Assembly (NCBI RefSeq): GCF_000003605.2
Contig: NW_003122907.1
Location: 245,410 to 291,986, forward strand
DNA: 46,577 nucleotides
Direction: 5' to 3'
From: Saccoglossus kowalevskii
Taxonomy: Eukaryota; Hemichordata; Enteropneusta; Harrimaniidae
Shown here piece after piece: positions 11,601 through 23,469 of this stretch (positions are counted from its first letter, which is position 1; every line of letters begins with the position of its first letter). The notes under the pieces are model-generated. The model worked only from the letters and a program-made list of their open reading frames with translations. It made no database searches and was not told the DNA's origin. A program made the position numbers and the translations under genes.

Positions 11601-14600
11601 TTACTAAAATTCCACGTATTTTTAATATAAATGATTGACATCATAGTGAAAAATAATGCAGGAACGGTGCCTTATATCTTTTTCATGTACATGACGAAAA
11701 AAAAATAATAGCTCATTTACTCATGACGTCTAACATGCAAGTACTAACCACGCTCGATTGTGCTTTACTTTAAACAGTTGTCGTTACTCTAACCAAACAG
11801 CTGCCTGGATTGTTTGAAATGAGGCCGAATTGGCGGCTATTTCCTGTTCAGTCAGCTCATGTGAACATCTATAAGCTGCTTTCAACCGGCTTTTATTGAA
11901 TTTGTCGTCTTTACCACGGCGCCTTTTTATAGGCAAATAACTTAGGTCATATTAACAAATACATCTACAAACTTTTCAATAACTCTGCACCACTTTGCAA
12001 TCAGTTTGAACAACTGTGTACGGTGCGTTAAAAGCTTAAATACAACTACGTGGCGAGAGAATCAACAACTTTTTATTGAAAATTAGAAGGGATTTAAAAA
12101 CTTCCCATTGAATAAAAAGTTACTAAAATTCCACGTTTTTTTACTATAAATAATTGACATCACAGTGAAAAATAATGCAGGAACGGTGCCTTATATCTTT
12201 TTCATGTACATGACGAAAAAAAATAACAGCTCATTTACTCATGACGTCTAACATGCAAGTACTAACCACGCTCGATTGTGCTTTACTTTAAACATTTGTC
12301 GTTACTCTAACCAAACAGCTGCCTGGATTGGCGGCTATTTCCTGTTTTTGGATGTTTTAAAATCGCTTGTACAAGTACCTTCTAGTATTGACCAATGACC
12401 TCTACATACTTGGAGTAACACTACGGTAATTTAACAACAATTTACAAGATATTTCTTCACATTTTCGAACTTTTAACTATGGGACTTGTTAAAATGACAT
12501 CACAGGTAACAATCCTGAATGAAAGTACCAACTTTGCAATAATTATGCCCCACTTTGCAATCACTTTGAACAACTTTGCACGGTGCGTTAACAGCTTAAA
12601 TGCCACTACTTGCCGACAGAATCAACAACTTTTTATCGAACATTAGAAGGGATTTGAAAACTTTCCATTGATTGAAAAAGTTACTAAAATTTTACGATTG
12701 TTTACTATAAATGATTGACATAACAGTGAAAATTAATGCAGGAACGTTGCCTTATATATTTTCCATGCGCGTGATGAATAAAAAATAACGGCTCGTGTAC
12801 TCAGGAAGATTCCCATGTAAGTACTAACCACGCCCGATTGTGCTTAAACATTTGTCGTTACTCAACATTTTGTTATTGAAAATTAAAAGGGATTTGAAAA
12901 CTTCTAATTGAATAAAAAAAGTTACTAAAATTCCACGAATATTTACTATAAATGATTTACATCACAGTGAGAAATAATGCAGGTACGTTGCCTTATATCT
13001 TTTCCATGTGCGTGATGAAACAAAAAAATAACAGCTCGTTTACTTAGGCAGTCACCCACGCAAGTACTAACCCATCCCGATTGTACTTTAGTTTAAACAT
13101 TTGTCGTTCCTCTAACCAAACAGCTGCCTTGATTATTTGAAATTAGGCCGAATTGGTGGCTATTTCCTGTTTTTGGATGTTTTAGAATCGCTGGCACAAA
13201 TACATTCTAGAGTTGACCTATAACTTCTACATACCCGGAGTAACACCACGGTAATGTAACAACAATTTACGAGATATTTGTTCATATTTTCGAACTTTCA
13301 ACTATGGGACTTGTTAATATCCAGAATGAACAACTTGTTATTGAAAATTATGAAAGGATTTGAAAACCTCCCATTGAATAAAAAAGTTACTAAAATTCCA
13401 TTTATTAAATTATTTACTATAATTATTTACTACTAAAATTCCATTTATTAAATTATTTACTATAAATGATTTACATCACAGTGATAAATAATGCAGGAAC
13501 GTTGCCTTATATCTTTTCCATGTGCGTGATGAAACAAAAAAAAAATTACCAGCTCTTTTACTCAGAGAGCCTCCCATACAAGTACTAACCACGCCCGATT
13601 GTGCTTTACTTCAAACATTTGTCGTTCCTCTAACCGCACAAATGCCTGGATTTTTTGAAATTAGGCCGAATTGGCGGCAATTTCATGTGTTTGGATGTTT
13701 TAAAATCGCGTTCACAAGTACCTTCTAAAATTAACCTATGACCTCAACATACTTGGTGTAACATTACGGTAATTTACAAGCAATTTACGAGGTATTTTTT
13801 CACATTTTTGAACGTTTAACTATGGGACTTGTTATTAATATGATATCACAGGCAACAATCCCGAATGAAACTACAAACTTTGCAATCGCTTTTCAAAACT
13901 TTGTAAGTAGTTTGTTGTCGATTTTTCGGTTGACTATTGTGATGATCTGCTTATATATGAGGCATTTTCGGAACATTTACTTGATGTTTTCGAAATTTAA
14001 CTGCGGGGTTGTCATGATAATGACATAGATTAAACATACAAGCAACTCCGCCAACATTTCCTTTTTTTCCAACTTTGTACGCTGTTTTTTAACTTATCAC
14101 AGTCAGCGCATGTGAACATCTATAGGCTGCTTTCAACAGACTTTTATTAAATTTGTCGACTTTACAACAGCGCCTTTCTATATGCAAATAATTTAGATCA
14201 TACAGACAAATACATCTACCACCTTTGCAATAAATTTCCATCACTTTGAAATCACTTTGAACAAATTTGGACGGTGCATTAACAGCTTAAGTGCCACTAC
14301 GTGCCGACAGAATCAACTTCAACTACCAACTTTGCAATCGGTTTTCACAACTTTGTATCAGTTTGTTGTCGATTTTTCGGACGACTGTTGTGATGATCTG
14401 CTTACATATCAGGCACTCTCGGAACATTTGTTCAATGTTTTCGAAATTTAACTGCGGGGTTGTCATGATAATGACATAGATTACACACACAAGCAACTCC
14501 GCCAACATTTCCTTCGTTTTTTTCCAACTTTGTACGCTGTTTTCTAACTTATCACATATATACAAATACATCTACCACCTTTGCAATAACGTTGCACCAC

Positions 14601-14939
14601 TTTCAATCACTTTGAACAACTTTGCACGGTGCATTAACAGCTTAAGTGTCACTACGTGCCGACAGAATCAACAACTTGTTATTGAAAATTATGAAGAGAT
14701 TTGAAAACTTATCATTGAATAAAAAGGTTACTAAAATTCTACAATTTTTTACTATAAATGATTGACATCACAGTGAGAAATAATGCAGGAACGTTGCCTT
14801 TTATCTTTTTTCATGTGCGTGATGAAACAAAAAAAAATTACCAGGTCCTTTACTCAGAGAGCCTCCGATGCAAGTACTAACCACGCCCGATTGTGCTTTA
14901 CTTCAAACATTTGTCGTTCCTCTAACCACACAACTGCCT
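8686..14939 (+). repeat. Complex satellite array, about 519-bp and longer units
   Basis: The landmark (c)aggaacg(t/g)tgccttat recurs at 9522, 10043, 10622, 11141, 11660, 12179, 12740, 12981, 13495 and 14787. This gives spacings of 521, 579, 519, 519, 519, 561, 241, 514 and 1292. A second landmark, cgattgtgctttactt, tracks it from about 8,694. The 11.1-12.2 kb units are nearly identical to each other. The array is dense in CAACTTTGCA-like motifs. Two unit types exist, each keeping a different part of a longer unit. No coding potential was seen; the ORFs at 13522-14571 are frames of the repeat. It fills the centre of the inverted duplication. Confidence 0.9.
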
Positions 14940-15870
14940 GGAATAACCACGTAAAATAACGACTTAAAGTGAAACTGTTCAAACCACAATATAATCATAA
15001 AAATCATATATGAATTTCGTTGCATTTAGCAATGATAAACTTACCGAAAGGTAAGGTCAACTTACCGGTGTTTTCCCAATCGTTTCATCCGCCATTATAT
15101 TTGTGTGTGTTTCTGACCTGTTTATGACCGGTGACGTCACCAAGCGCGCTATAGAAAGGGGTCTATGATTGGTTGACTAATCTAGTCAGAGGGGATCCTG
15201 TTTAAATTTCGTTATATAGGCATTGGTAAAGATGTATGTGGCGATAGATAAGGCAATAGATAAGGCAATACAAAATAAGATGTATGTAATATTAATATAT
15301 GAAAATATATAGCAAAAATAAAAAAATAAAATAATATATATCAAACAAATTTAATTCATGCCATACAATACATCCGATTTTAATCAGATAAACGAGCCGG
15401 GACAGGAAGTTACACACCGCCGAAACGTTTTGAGGTTAGCAAATCATTTTCATACATCATCAACATTGCCAGACTTGCCAATCCAAAAACAACGTAAACA
15501 AACTTTCCAGATTTGTAATCAAGTATTCGCGCCATGGTTCTCTATATTTTAAAATCGTTTTTGAGTATGTTCACCATAGACTTTTAACGCTATTTAGCCA
15601 AGACTGACTTGGGAAGAGAAATCACGCCAATCGCCCAGAAACCTGCATCTATACCTTAAATGTGAGAGTTAATACACAAAACTGCGATAAAGATTCGAAA
15701 TTCATTCGGTTTTCTTCACAAAGTTAAAGCATATTTATTAAGGTTTTTGTCATATATCGGTTGTTGAACACGCTACATATTGTATTGCTGCTATCAGTTA
15801 ACCAAATGAAATGCACAAATATCGAGAATATAACAAATGCGAGTAATCGGTAGTCATGAAAATAGTTTTT
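14940..15870 (+). repeat. Triplicated 0.9 kb segment, spacer copy
   Basis: The match to the right-arm copy (19949-20690) begins at ggaataaccacgtaaaataa, directly at the edge of the satellite, and ends near atcggtagtcatgaaaat. It also matches the left arm inverted, and shares tctatgattggttgacta with it. It has a local duplication of gataaggcaata (about 15,247-15,271). No TIRs, target duplication or coding frame are visible. Confidence 0.7.
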
Positions 15871-17245
15871 TTCCCTGACGCATCAACACATCTACATATT
15901 TGGTGAAATGACTGTTTATCTATTTATTAGTTACAGCGTTTATTACGTTGTAATACAATTGTTACTATATTTTAACTGATCACAATTGTCTACACGATTA
16001 TTATATCACATTAATTGGTAAGTTAATATAGTTATTTACACAATTGATTAATTAACCATTATATTTCTATTATCATGTTTCATTCATACATCCCTTACAT
16101 TATAGGGGTCATTTTATGTGTGATCGTGTTCGTGGTTGCTGTGGTGTCGGTGCTCAAAAGCACACCCTAGCTGTTCAGCCCTGTATAGAGTCATACCAAA
16201 ATACAGCATGGTGTCGACTAGTGTTCATGTCATAGCCAGTGTTCATAAACAAAATCTGCCTCCATTACATGTAATTTTCATTTATTAGAATAAAAACCAA
16301 AAAAGACTATACGTATTATATTGAGCACAGTTACCATGTCAACATTCAAAACATTCGTATTAAATAGATCATAAGATATATCTTATTTCTAAAATTTAAT
16401 AATTAATTCAATTCTTTATTCTCAAGTATTACCGCCCATAAGTTTAGTATAATTTTAAACTATCATACTATGGCCCTTTAATAAGTAATGTTTGCTTATA
16501 GCTGTGTTTATGAGTATACGGGAACACGAATTTATGGACGAGAACGAGAAGTTTTTTCTTCAGATCGATCTAGTGTAAAAATTCAATTGACTGACAGTAT
16601 TCTAAAATGTGACGTTTCGTGTGATATTACATACATGAGACATTTTGATCAATCACAACGACGTTTTCAATATTTTGATATAGCGTTATAATAATTATGC
16701 ATGTATCGGTTGCTATGCTACACTAGGTCGCAACCACACACAACAATAACTTAATATTGCAGTATTACCTTGCCAGCTGCCTCTATTTAATCAATAAATT
16801 TACATGGCGTATGCACGCTTCAATGGGCTTTTAGCTATGATGATTTCAATGTTCGGATGAGTGTCACCATAGTCATGTGATAATAAACCATGTACTAACT
16901 AATTAAAACCAAGCAGATTTGTAGCAACTCATCTGTTATAGCAAAATGAAAAAAAATTAGGACTAGTGAGATTTTTGTATATGGTTCATTAATCTGACTT
17001 CGTCTGTTCAATATATCGCGAACCGTTTTGTGAAAGATTATCAACAAGTCACTAATTAATATTCACCGAGCGTCCGATTATGTAAAAATGCGCCTAGCAA
17101 CAATGACAAAGTATATTTAAATACTAGCTGCCTGTCTAGGCGAATTACAATCCAGTCTGCAATATGCTAATAACAAACAATACCCTAAAATGACTAAAGG
17201 TCAGCATATAGCAGATGGTGGGACCTTTTTAAAGTAGTAAGGGGA
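15871..17245. other. Spacer without recognised features
   Basis: AT-rich unique sequence between the triplicated segment and the right arm. A 67-codon ORF at 16488-16691 has no recognisable motif. No match to the minus gene's cytoplasmic exons was seen here, so the plus gene's true 5' exons are missing or not recognised. Confidence 0.45.
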
Positions 17246-17296
17246 ATGACAACTTCGTGATGACGCTCTCAAAATTTAAATTCCTTTTGATTTCAG

Positions 17297-17435
17297 AACT
17301 CTGCAAGAATCAGAGTAAAACGTAGACGTCTGAAGGTTATAGCTATCTTGTCTACTGTAACCGGTTTCATAATAGTTGCTACGATGATCGGCGTAATACT
17401 CTTCGCTACCGGAGCACTGAGTCGCGAAGTGAAAG
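17297..17435 (+). CDS. Transmembrane exon of plus-strand gene, altered 5' end
   Basis: The copy of the minus-strand TM exon on the plus strand, with acceptor gatttcag and donor gtatac. From RVKRRRLK onward it reads the same helix (VIAILSTVTGFIIVATMIGV, then ILFATGALSREVK). It is 139 nt rather than 134 because of a 5-nt insertion near 17,310. With the old acceptor it would need an incoming phase of 0, not 2. The insertion also creates a new CAG at 17311-17313, after which the frame is phase 2 again. Which acceptor is used cannot be told. No upstream coding exon for it was found. Confidence 0.6.
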
Positions 17436-18138
17436 GTATACACCAGTCAGCTAAGACAAAAAAGAATAGTTACTATATACAATACAACCTACATTTATTT
17501 ATTATGCCGTGACAAATTTGATAATTATTACGTTTTGCCTAACTAAGCAGGTCCGTCCTGAACCACGAATACGTATGCCGCTTATATGTGTTGTTAATCA
17601 CGATACGTGTTTTGTAGTGTTCGAGATTCAACTTCTAACTAGACTGTATGGATCCAAGCTTATTACCTGTCGTTAAACATATATCTGAACAGTGTTAATA
17701 CCATGCCTTAGATTTGTTGGCAAATACAATGAGATTGTATGTACATTATTTTTGTTACAACGATAATGTTTGTATTGATATACATTGGTATATGATAAGT
17801 TCGACTCGGGAGCGCGATGGGTAATAAAACTTCGACCACTCAAAGTATGACGCAAATCTTTCTCTCACTAGCATATGTCGTAGTCTACAGTGGATAGTTT
17901 TCAGTTTCTTACATTGTGGGACAATATCACAACAAGAATATTTACTATATTATATAATTTACTATATTATATTTCTTTCCCAGACTTGTCCATATATCAC
18001 GGTCTACTGTGGATTGTTTTCAGTTGTTTGCATTGTGTTTTTGGACGTGTCAAATTATGAATGTGGATTTCATTTGGGTGTGGTATTAATTATTATTTTG
18101 TAGTAAATACCTGTTTTGGATTTTTTTGGGTTTTCTAG
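17436..18138 (+). other. Intron of the plus gene
   Basis: Noncoding inverted-arm sequence matching 5545-6188; no separate feature recognised. Confidence 0.55.
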
Positions 18139-18192
18139 TTGCTGACATGACATCTGTGACTGAATGGCTGCCAGACGAAAATGAAATATCAG
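18139..18192 (+). CDS. Linker exon VADMTSVTEWLP, plus-strand gene
   Basis: A 54-nt exon (18 codons, phase 1-1) between ttctag and gtatta. It encodes VADMTSVTEWLPDENEIS, an acidic stalk segment directly after the TM exon. Compared with 5479-5544 it lacks 12 nt in frame. Splice sites are intact in both arms. Confidence 0.68.
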
Positions 18193-21100
18193 GTATTAGT
18201 AGCTACGTTTTTAATATTAATATAACATGTACGAAAGCGCAAAGAGTGCTTCTGAAACTGTTTAGATGGCGTGTTTACAAAGTTGTCAAGTAGAATGTTG
18301 CCCTATATTCAATGCCGGTCAGTACTCTACATTTCGGATGTAATTATCCGAAAATTCAAAGCTTTAAAAATAAGCCCGGACGTCATTTTGATCGTAAAGC
18401 CGTCGACTGCGAGAGCTAATTAAGTTTAAATCACTCTGACCAACCAATAAAAAAAAAACACCGACATAAGTGATGCTACCCGTCCACAACAATGGCTATC
18501 GCATCACGAGTAAATGTCAAAACTCACCACCGTTTTTACAACTCAATCGCTCAAACGCAAGTGACACAAATTATCAAATATAAATTCGAAAAAAAAGTGG
18601 CACTGAAAAGAAAACTACTGTAAATTGCTGCAGGTTTCATTCAACTGAAGACGAAATGGCCGATAACAATTAGTCGAACCCCGAACTCTGGAAATACCTC
18701 ATTCTATAGTGCCATTTTTATAGTTTGACAGGCTAGTTGATCGTGCTTGCAATGTGATTAAATTAAAGCCCACAAGGATCTGAGCCAAAGCCTATATTTA
18801 TCCCTTCAAATCTCGTATATGCTACAGCTTGCCTTTCTTATTGGCCGACGGCGTACTCACTGGAGAAAATAATTAATAAACAATTACAGTGTACAAGAAA
18901 AAAGTTCGTGTTGCCTGGCGTGGGATTCATTTTGAAAATAACCGTCTTAATCAAATTCCCGAGAAATGTGGTTAGATACTCGGGTCAATTATTTAATTGG
19001 CTTTGAAGGCTAAAATTCATGTTCATGGGGGGGGGGACTGCTAAAAACACAAAAATGTAACTGCAAATTTAAAATTTCTTCGGTAACTTATTTATTTTGA
19101 ATTCAACCTTTGCGTACTTGATTTGCAGTATGCTAACCTTTATAGAATGACTGCAGTATTAGTAGTTTCACTCGCACCTAAAATTGTTAAAGTGTGAGAA
19201 ATGCACACTTTTCAATTTGGCAAGACTTCATGTTCTCATCGGAGTTGTTAATGATTTTCCTACAAATTTAGATTGACCTTTGACATTTTTCACTATTTAT
19301 CAGAATTTAGATTATGTCATCAAACTGTTTTATTTCAAAATAACACGCTACCGCCACGTTGAAAAATGTAAGTTATTTGGGGATGGTGATACTCTAAGTG
19401 TAGATGAGCTGTCATCGCTCATACCTTTCAGAGTAGCAACACTCCAAGGGCAAACTTCTTGTACAATGTATTGTGCTCACCAATTCGTGTATAACTCAAT
19501 AAATAAACTTGCATAAACCATTAATAGATGCTATAGAGATTCCACAGCATTTCAATTGTTTTCATAACATTGGAAATCACTTTGATGCCTGAACTTCATG
19601 TTGTATCTTCGTCAGCCAAGTTTCGTTTATTCAATCATCACTTAAACTTTACATCAAACACCGGGCACAATTTAACTAGAATGGAAACACAAAATGAGTA
19701 AATCATAATGACTAGAACACTGTTAAAAGCTATAGTAACAATGAAATCCCAAACTGATTTGACCCCAATATGTTGTATAACGGTCACGGGCACACGGCAT
19801 CCACGCCGAATATTGGAGCAAAAAGAAAAAATATTTTCTGATCAATTTCGATGTGTTCCAAATAGGGAGAAATATTGTATCCTCACCCAAATCAGCTCAA
19901 TTACGTCACCAGAGCAAGCGACCGCAAACATTTACTGGTGTCACTCCCGGAATAACCACGTAAAATAACGACCAAAACTTTCACTATTCAAACCACAATA
20001 TAATCATACAAATCATATATGATTTTCGTTGCATTTAACAATGACAAACTTACCGTAAATCCGTGTGTTTCCGATCGTGTCCAAAACGAAGCAATACAAA
20101 ATAAGATGTATGTAATATTGATAAAAACAGTTACAAAATAATGAAAATATATCGATAAAATAAAATAGATAAAATAAAAATAATTTCACATCAGATTTTA
20201 ATCAGATTGGCTAGCCGGGCCGCAACATTTTGAGACTAGCAATTTCTTTGCATACATCACCAACAGTGAATTGTCATTCAAAAAGCAGCATAAACAAACT
20301 TTCCGGATGTTCATTCATATACGTGCGCCGGGTTTCTCTGTATTTTAAAATCGCTTTTGAGTATGTTCACCATGGACAATACACTGAAATTTTAACATTG
20401 TTTAACCAAAACTGTCTTGGGTGAGCAAAAACCAAAAGAAAATCCCTTCAATTGCCCAGAAACCTGCATCTATACCTAAAATCTCAAATGCACAAGACTG
20501 CGATAAATCGCTTTCCGTTTGCGACATTGTGAAATTCTGTCGTGTTTTTTTTTTCACCAAATGCATATTTACTAAGGTTCAAATATCGGTTGTTGCACAG
20601 GCTACATATTTTATTGCTGCTTTCAGTCAATCAAATGAAATGCACAAATATTGAGAATACAAGTAATGCGTGTAATCGGTAGGTATGAACATTATTATTG
20701 AGGTGCAGATGAAGTGCATTTCGTTATTAAATATTCTGTTGTTCTCAGTGAAATTCGCAATGTCGAAAACAGAAAGTGTTTGTTTTAGTGTTGCATTCAC
20801 ATTAGATTCTCTAGTCCGACTTGTCTTTACTAGCAGTTGAAAGCGAACACCAAGGCGTGCATCAGCAACAGAATATGTTGTCACCAATACAATTGACTAG
20901 AAGATGTACTACACTCCTTATCGAGACCGTAAGAATAAGAACATATAACATATTATCAGCACCTGTTATGATGTACATTGTCCTGTATTTAATGTTGGTT
21001 GGTTCACCTGTAAACATTGGAATGCAGTAATCAAATTTATATATATTTTAATAATGTGTGTTAATAATTAGAATGACCATTGTCATTGTGAAAAATAACA

Positions 21101-22197
21101 GTTTACTGTACAATTGTATGTTATTAACGTATGGTGTAATGGGTATCTTAGCCAGTGAAATATAATTCAGTAATTGTACCTTGTATCTGAGAAAGTAGTT
21201 GCCATGCCCCAATTGATATAGGTGATTATGGTAAATTATTAGCAGCTGAGTAATGAACAAGTAGGCTAGTCGCTCACAAATGTCTTACTAGATCATGGTA
21301 CCAGCTTTTGATATAACTCCAGTAGAACAGGATATACTCAGTTATTTGCAAACACCTGGTATCACTTCTTGGTCTCATCCATGATATCCATATCTTCTGT
21401 ATATTATTTGTTGAGAATGATCCGAGACTGATCACTTCCAGTAATTTAGCACATTAATTTCTGCACTGTTGTTCACATTGGACCATATGTGCGTGAATGT
21501 ACTAGACACTCGCAACATAATATGATTTCACTGGCACAATACTATTTTGGCGCAACAATGTCCAACAGCGCCCTCAAGCTGACCGTTACAATAGGAAAGC
21601 TAACATCTTTAGAAAGCTGATAACGATTCATTTCTTCCGTTTTGTCCCGATCATAAAGAAGAATCGAAAGATTTAGTTTTGAACGTGTTAACACATTGGA
21701 TGAACGTGACATTTATTAGCTGGGATCACATGTTTCAATGTCAGTTTTTAGTTTGTTTTCAACAACCCATTCATTCCCTGATTTACACTTGACTATGAAA
21801 TTTCTAAAAAATGTCGCCATGGTTGTTGATATATCTTTCAACGATGTAGATGTACCAAATTGAATTTCAAGTCTAGACTTGCTATCACCTCACTTGAATT
21901 ATAATTGATGTTATTGCATTCAACATAGCAATAGCCTAGCCAAGCTGATTGAAAGGAAGCATATCCAATCAAAATCGCGCCAGAGATCGGCGTACTCTAT
22001 ATCTGACTGCAATACACATGTCAACACAGAAATGCTTATGTTCTGTCATCATCTTCAACGTGACATCTGTAAATTAGGTTATAACTTTTAACATTTTGCA
22101 ATGAACACGCCACTAATCATACAACTAGAGTATGTCAAACACTAATTCGAAGGAAAACTTATATAATTAATTGTTCAATATTGTGGATTATTCGTAG
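18193..22197 (+). other. Large intron of the plus gene
   Basis: No exon recognised. It contains a 10-nt G run (19027-19036) and the right-arm copy of the triplicated segment. ORFs at 19280-19516, 19708-19968, 20421-20654 and 20821-21030 lack fitting splice sites or known motifs. Confidence 0.55.
19949..20690 (+). repeat. Triplicated 0.9 kb segment, right-arm copy
   Basis: Same order as 14940-15870, starting ggaataaccacg and ending near atcggtaggtatgaaca. It has lost roughly 130 nt that the other two copies keep around tctatgattggttgacta. Confidence 0.7.
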
Positions 22198-22248
22198 GCA
22201 ACTTGGCGACTGAATTGCTGCAAGATGGAGATGTAGCATCTATATCAG
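22198..22248 (+). CDS. Linker exon GNLATELLQDG, plus-strand gene
   Basis: A 51-nt exon (phase 1-1) with acceptor cgtag and donor gtatca. It encodes GNLATELLQDGDVASIS and matches 1375-1425 codon for codon apart from substitutions. It is a probable extracellular stalk segment. Confidence 0.62.
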
Positions 22249-22607
22249 GTATCAGTTGTTAATTGTACGTTTTATTTTTAATTGTCATTGATATGTGAAT
22301 CAGATGGGGAGCTGGAACACAGTAGAAGCAGTGAAAGGAGTAAAACTTGGTTAGATTAGCCAACACATAGATATTGACATCATACTAATTCAAAACTAAC
22401 TTGATACATAGTGTATGTATCACTTATAGTATGTGTATGGCAAACATTAAAACTCAACAGAATTAGAAAAGTAATCTATCTAGTCCGTATTTGGCAACCA
22501 CAAAGCAAATTACAGAAAGTTAAACTGTAGGAGACTCGTACTTATATTCACGTATACTCAACAGTCAACCTATAATATGATTATTATCTTGTATATTACT
22601 TCTGAAG

Positions 22608-22655
22608 GCAATACAATGTCGGGACTTTTAGATGTCTCTACAAGTATTTTATTAG
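22608..22655 (+). CDS. Linker exon GNTMSGLLDVSTS, plus-strand gene
   Basis: A 48-nt exon (phase 1-1) with acceptor ctgaag and donor gtatgt, partner of 966-1013. Its start (TSEGNT in the surrounding reading frame) resembles the Thr-rich linker exons downstream. The acceptor is weak, so the true start is uncertain. Confidence 0.5.
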
Positions 22656-23313
22656 GTATGTACCTTGTCACTTTACTCTATTTCAAAGACAATATCAGAG
22701 GGCGACACTGCCAATAAGATTTTAAATTCCTAGCATAAACCGTTTGTCTGACCAGCGCCACACAATGTCTATATAAATGTGTAATATCATCTTCATCTCA
22801 GTGATTAACCATTTTCCCACCCACCATTCAGGTAACTATTTGTATTCCTGTTATACCACATTTTGGCCATTCATCTTGTTTTGTCCATGTTTTTTCCGTC
22901 TGCTTAATCTTTGCAAACTATCCAAGTAAATACTTCTGTGATGCGATCTTCAGTTTAACAAAAAATAAGCATCAAGTTCACTATTTATGATATTTGTACT
23001 TCATCGTGACATATCGTCTGTGCATGCGTTTCAAATGACAAACGTTTTGGGACTTCACTTGACAAACATGCATACCATGCACATTTATTCATGATATATT
23101 TTCTCTAAATATCACACAGACAATTTTATTTGTGAATGGACCGCACCCCCCCCCCCAACAAATTTGGCGCATAGTATCCGGCAGTATCGCCCTTACCCTT
23201 AGTCGCAGTACATTTTATGAATGCTGTCGTGCGTTCGTAAATTACATATCCCAAAATTGGGAATCTATTAGACATCTCGATAATTACCATAATAATAAAT
23301 AATTTATTTCCAG
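22656..23313 (+). other. Intron with poly-C run
   Basis: Noncoding. An 11-nt C run lies at 23146-23156. No exon recognised. Confidence 0.55.
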
Positions 23314-23469
23314 TTATATGCAATAATGATTGTTACTATCTTGCTGACGGTTATTGTGATGATGGTGGTTATAATTCACAATCTTACTATTGTGAATTTG
23401 GCTCTGATTGTGAGGATTGTGGCATACGATTTGGAAATTCCAATTCTGGAACCAATGAAGGAATGAGAG
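23314..23469 (+). CDS. LNR-like exon 2 (first on plus strand)
   Basis: Acceptor tttccag, 156 nt (52 codons, phase 1-1), donor gtaaaa. Module: CNNDC, ADGYCDDGGYNS, then CEFGSDCEDCGIRFGNS. It has six cysteines in the spacing C-x3-C-x7-C-x12-C-x4-C-x2-C. The DG, CDD and SDC acidic positions resemble the calcium-binding residues of Lin-12/Notch repeats. It ends with a Ser/Asn/Gly/Thr-rich tail that should act as a spacer to the next module. It is the inverted partner of 297-434. Confidence 0.8.

Noticed and set aside
13522-14571. Several ORFs in the satellite
   Set aside because: They are frames of the repeat unit; other units have stops and indels at the same places.
8686-14939. The regular repeats as a CRISPR array
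   Set aside because: Units are over 500 bp and wholly repetitive, without short repeat-spacer structure, in animal DNA.
19708-19968. An 86-codon ORF in the right arm
   Set aside because: The mirrored region near 3,600-3,850 does not keep the same open frame, so no coding constraint is visible.
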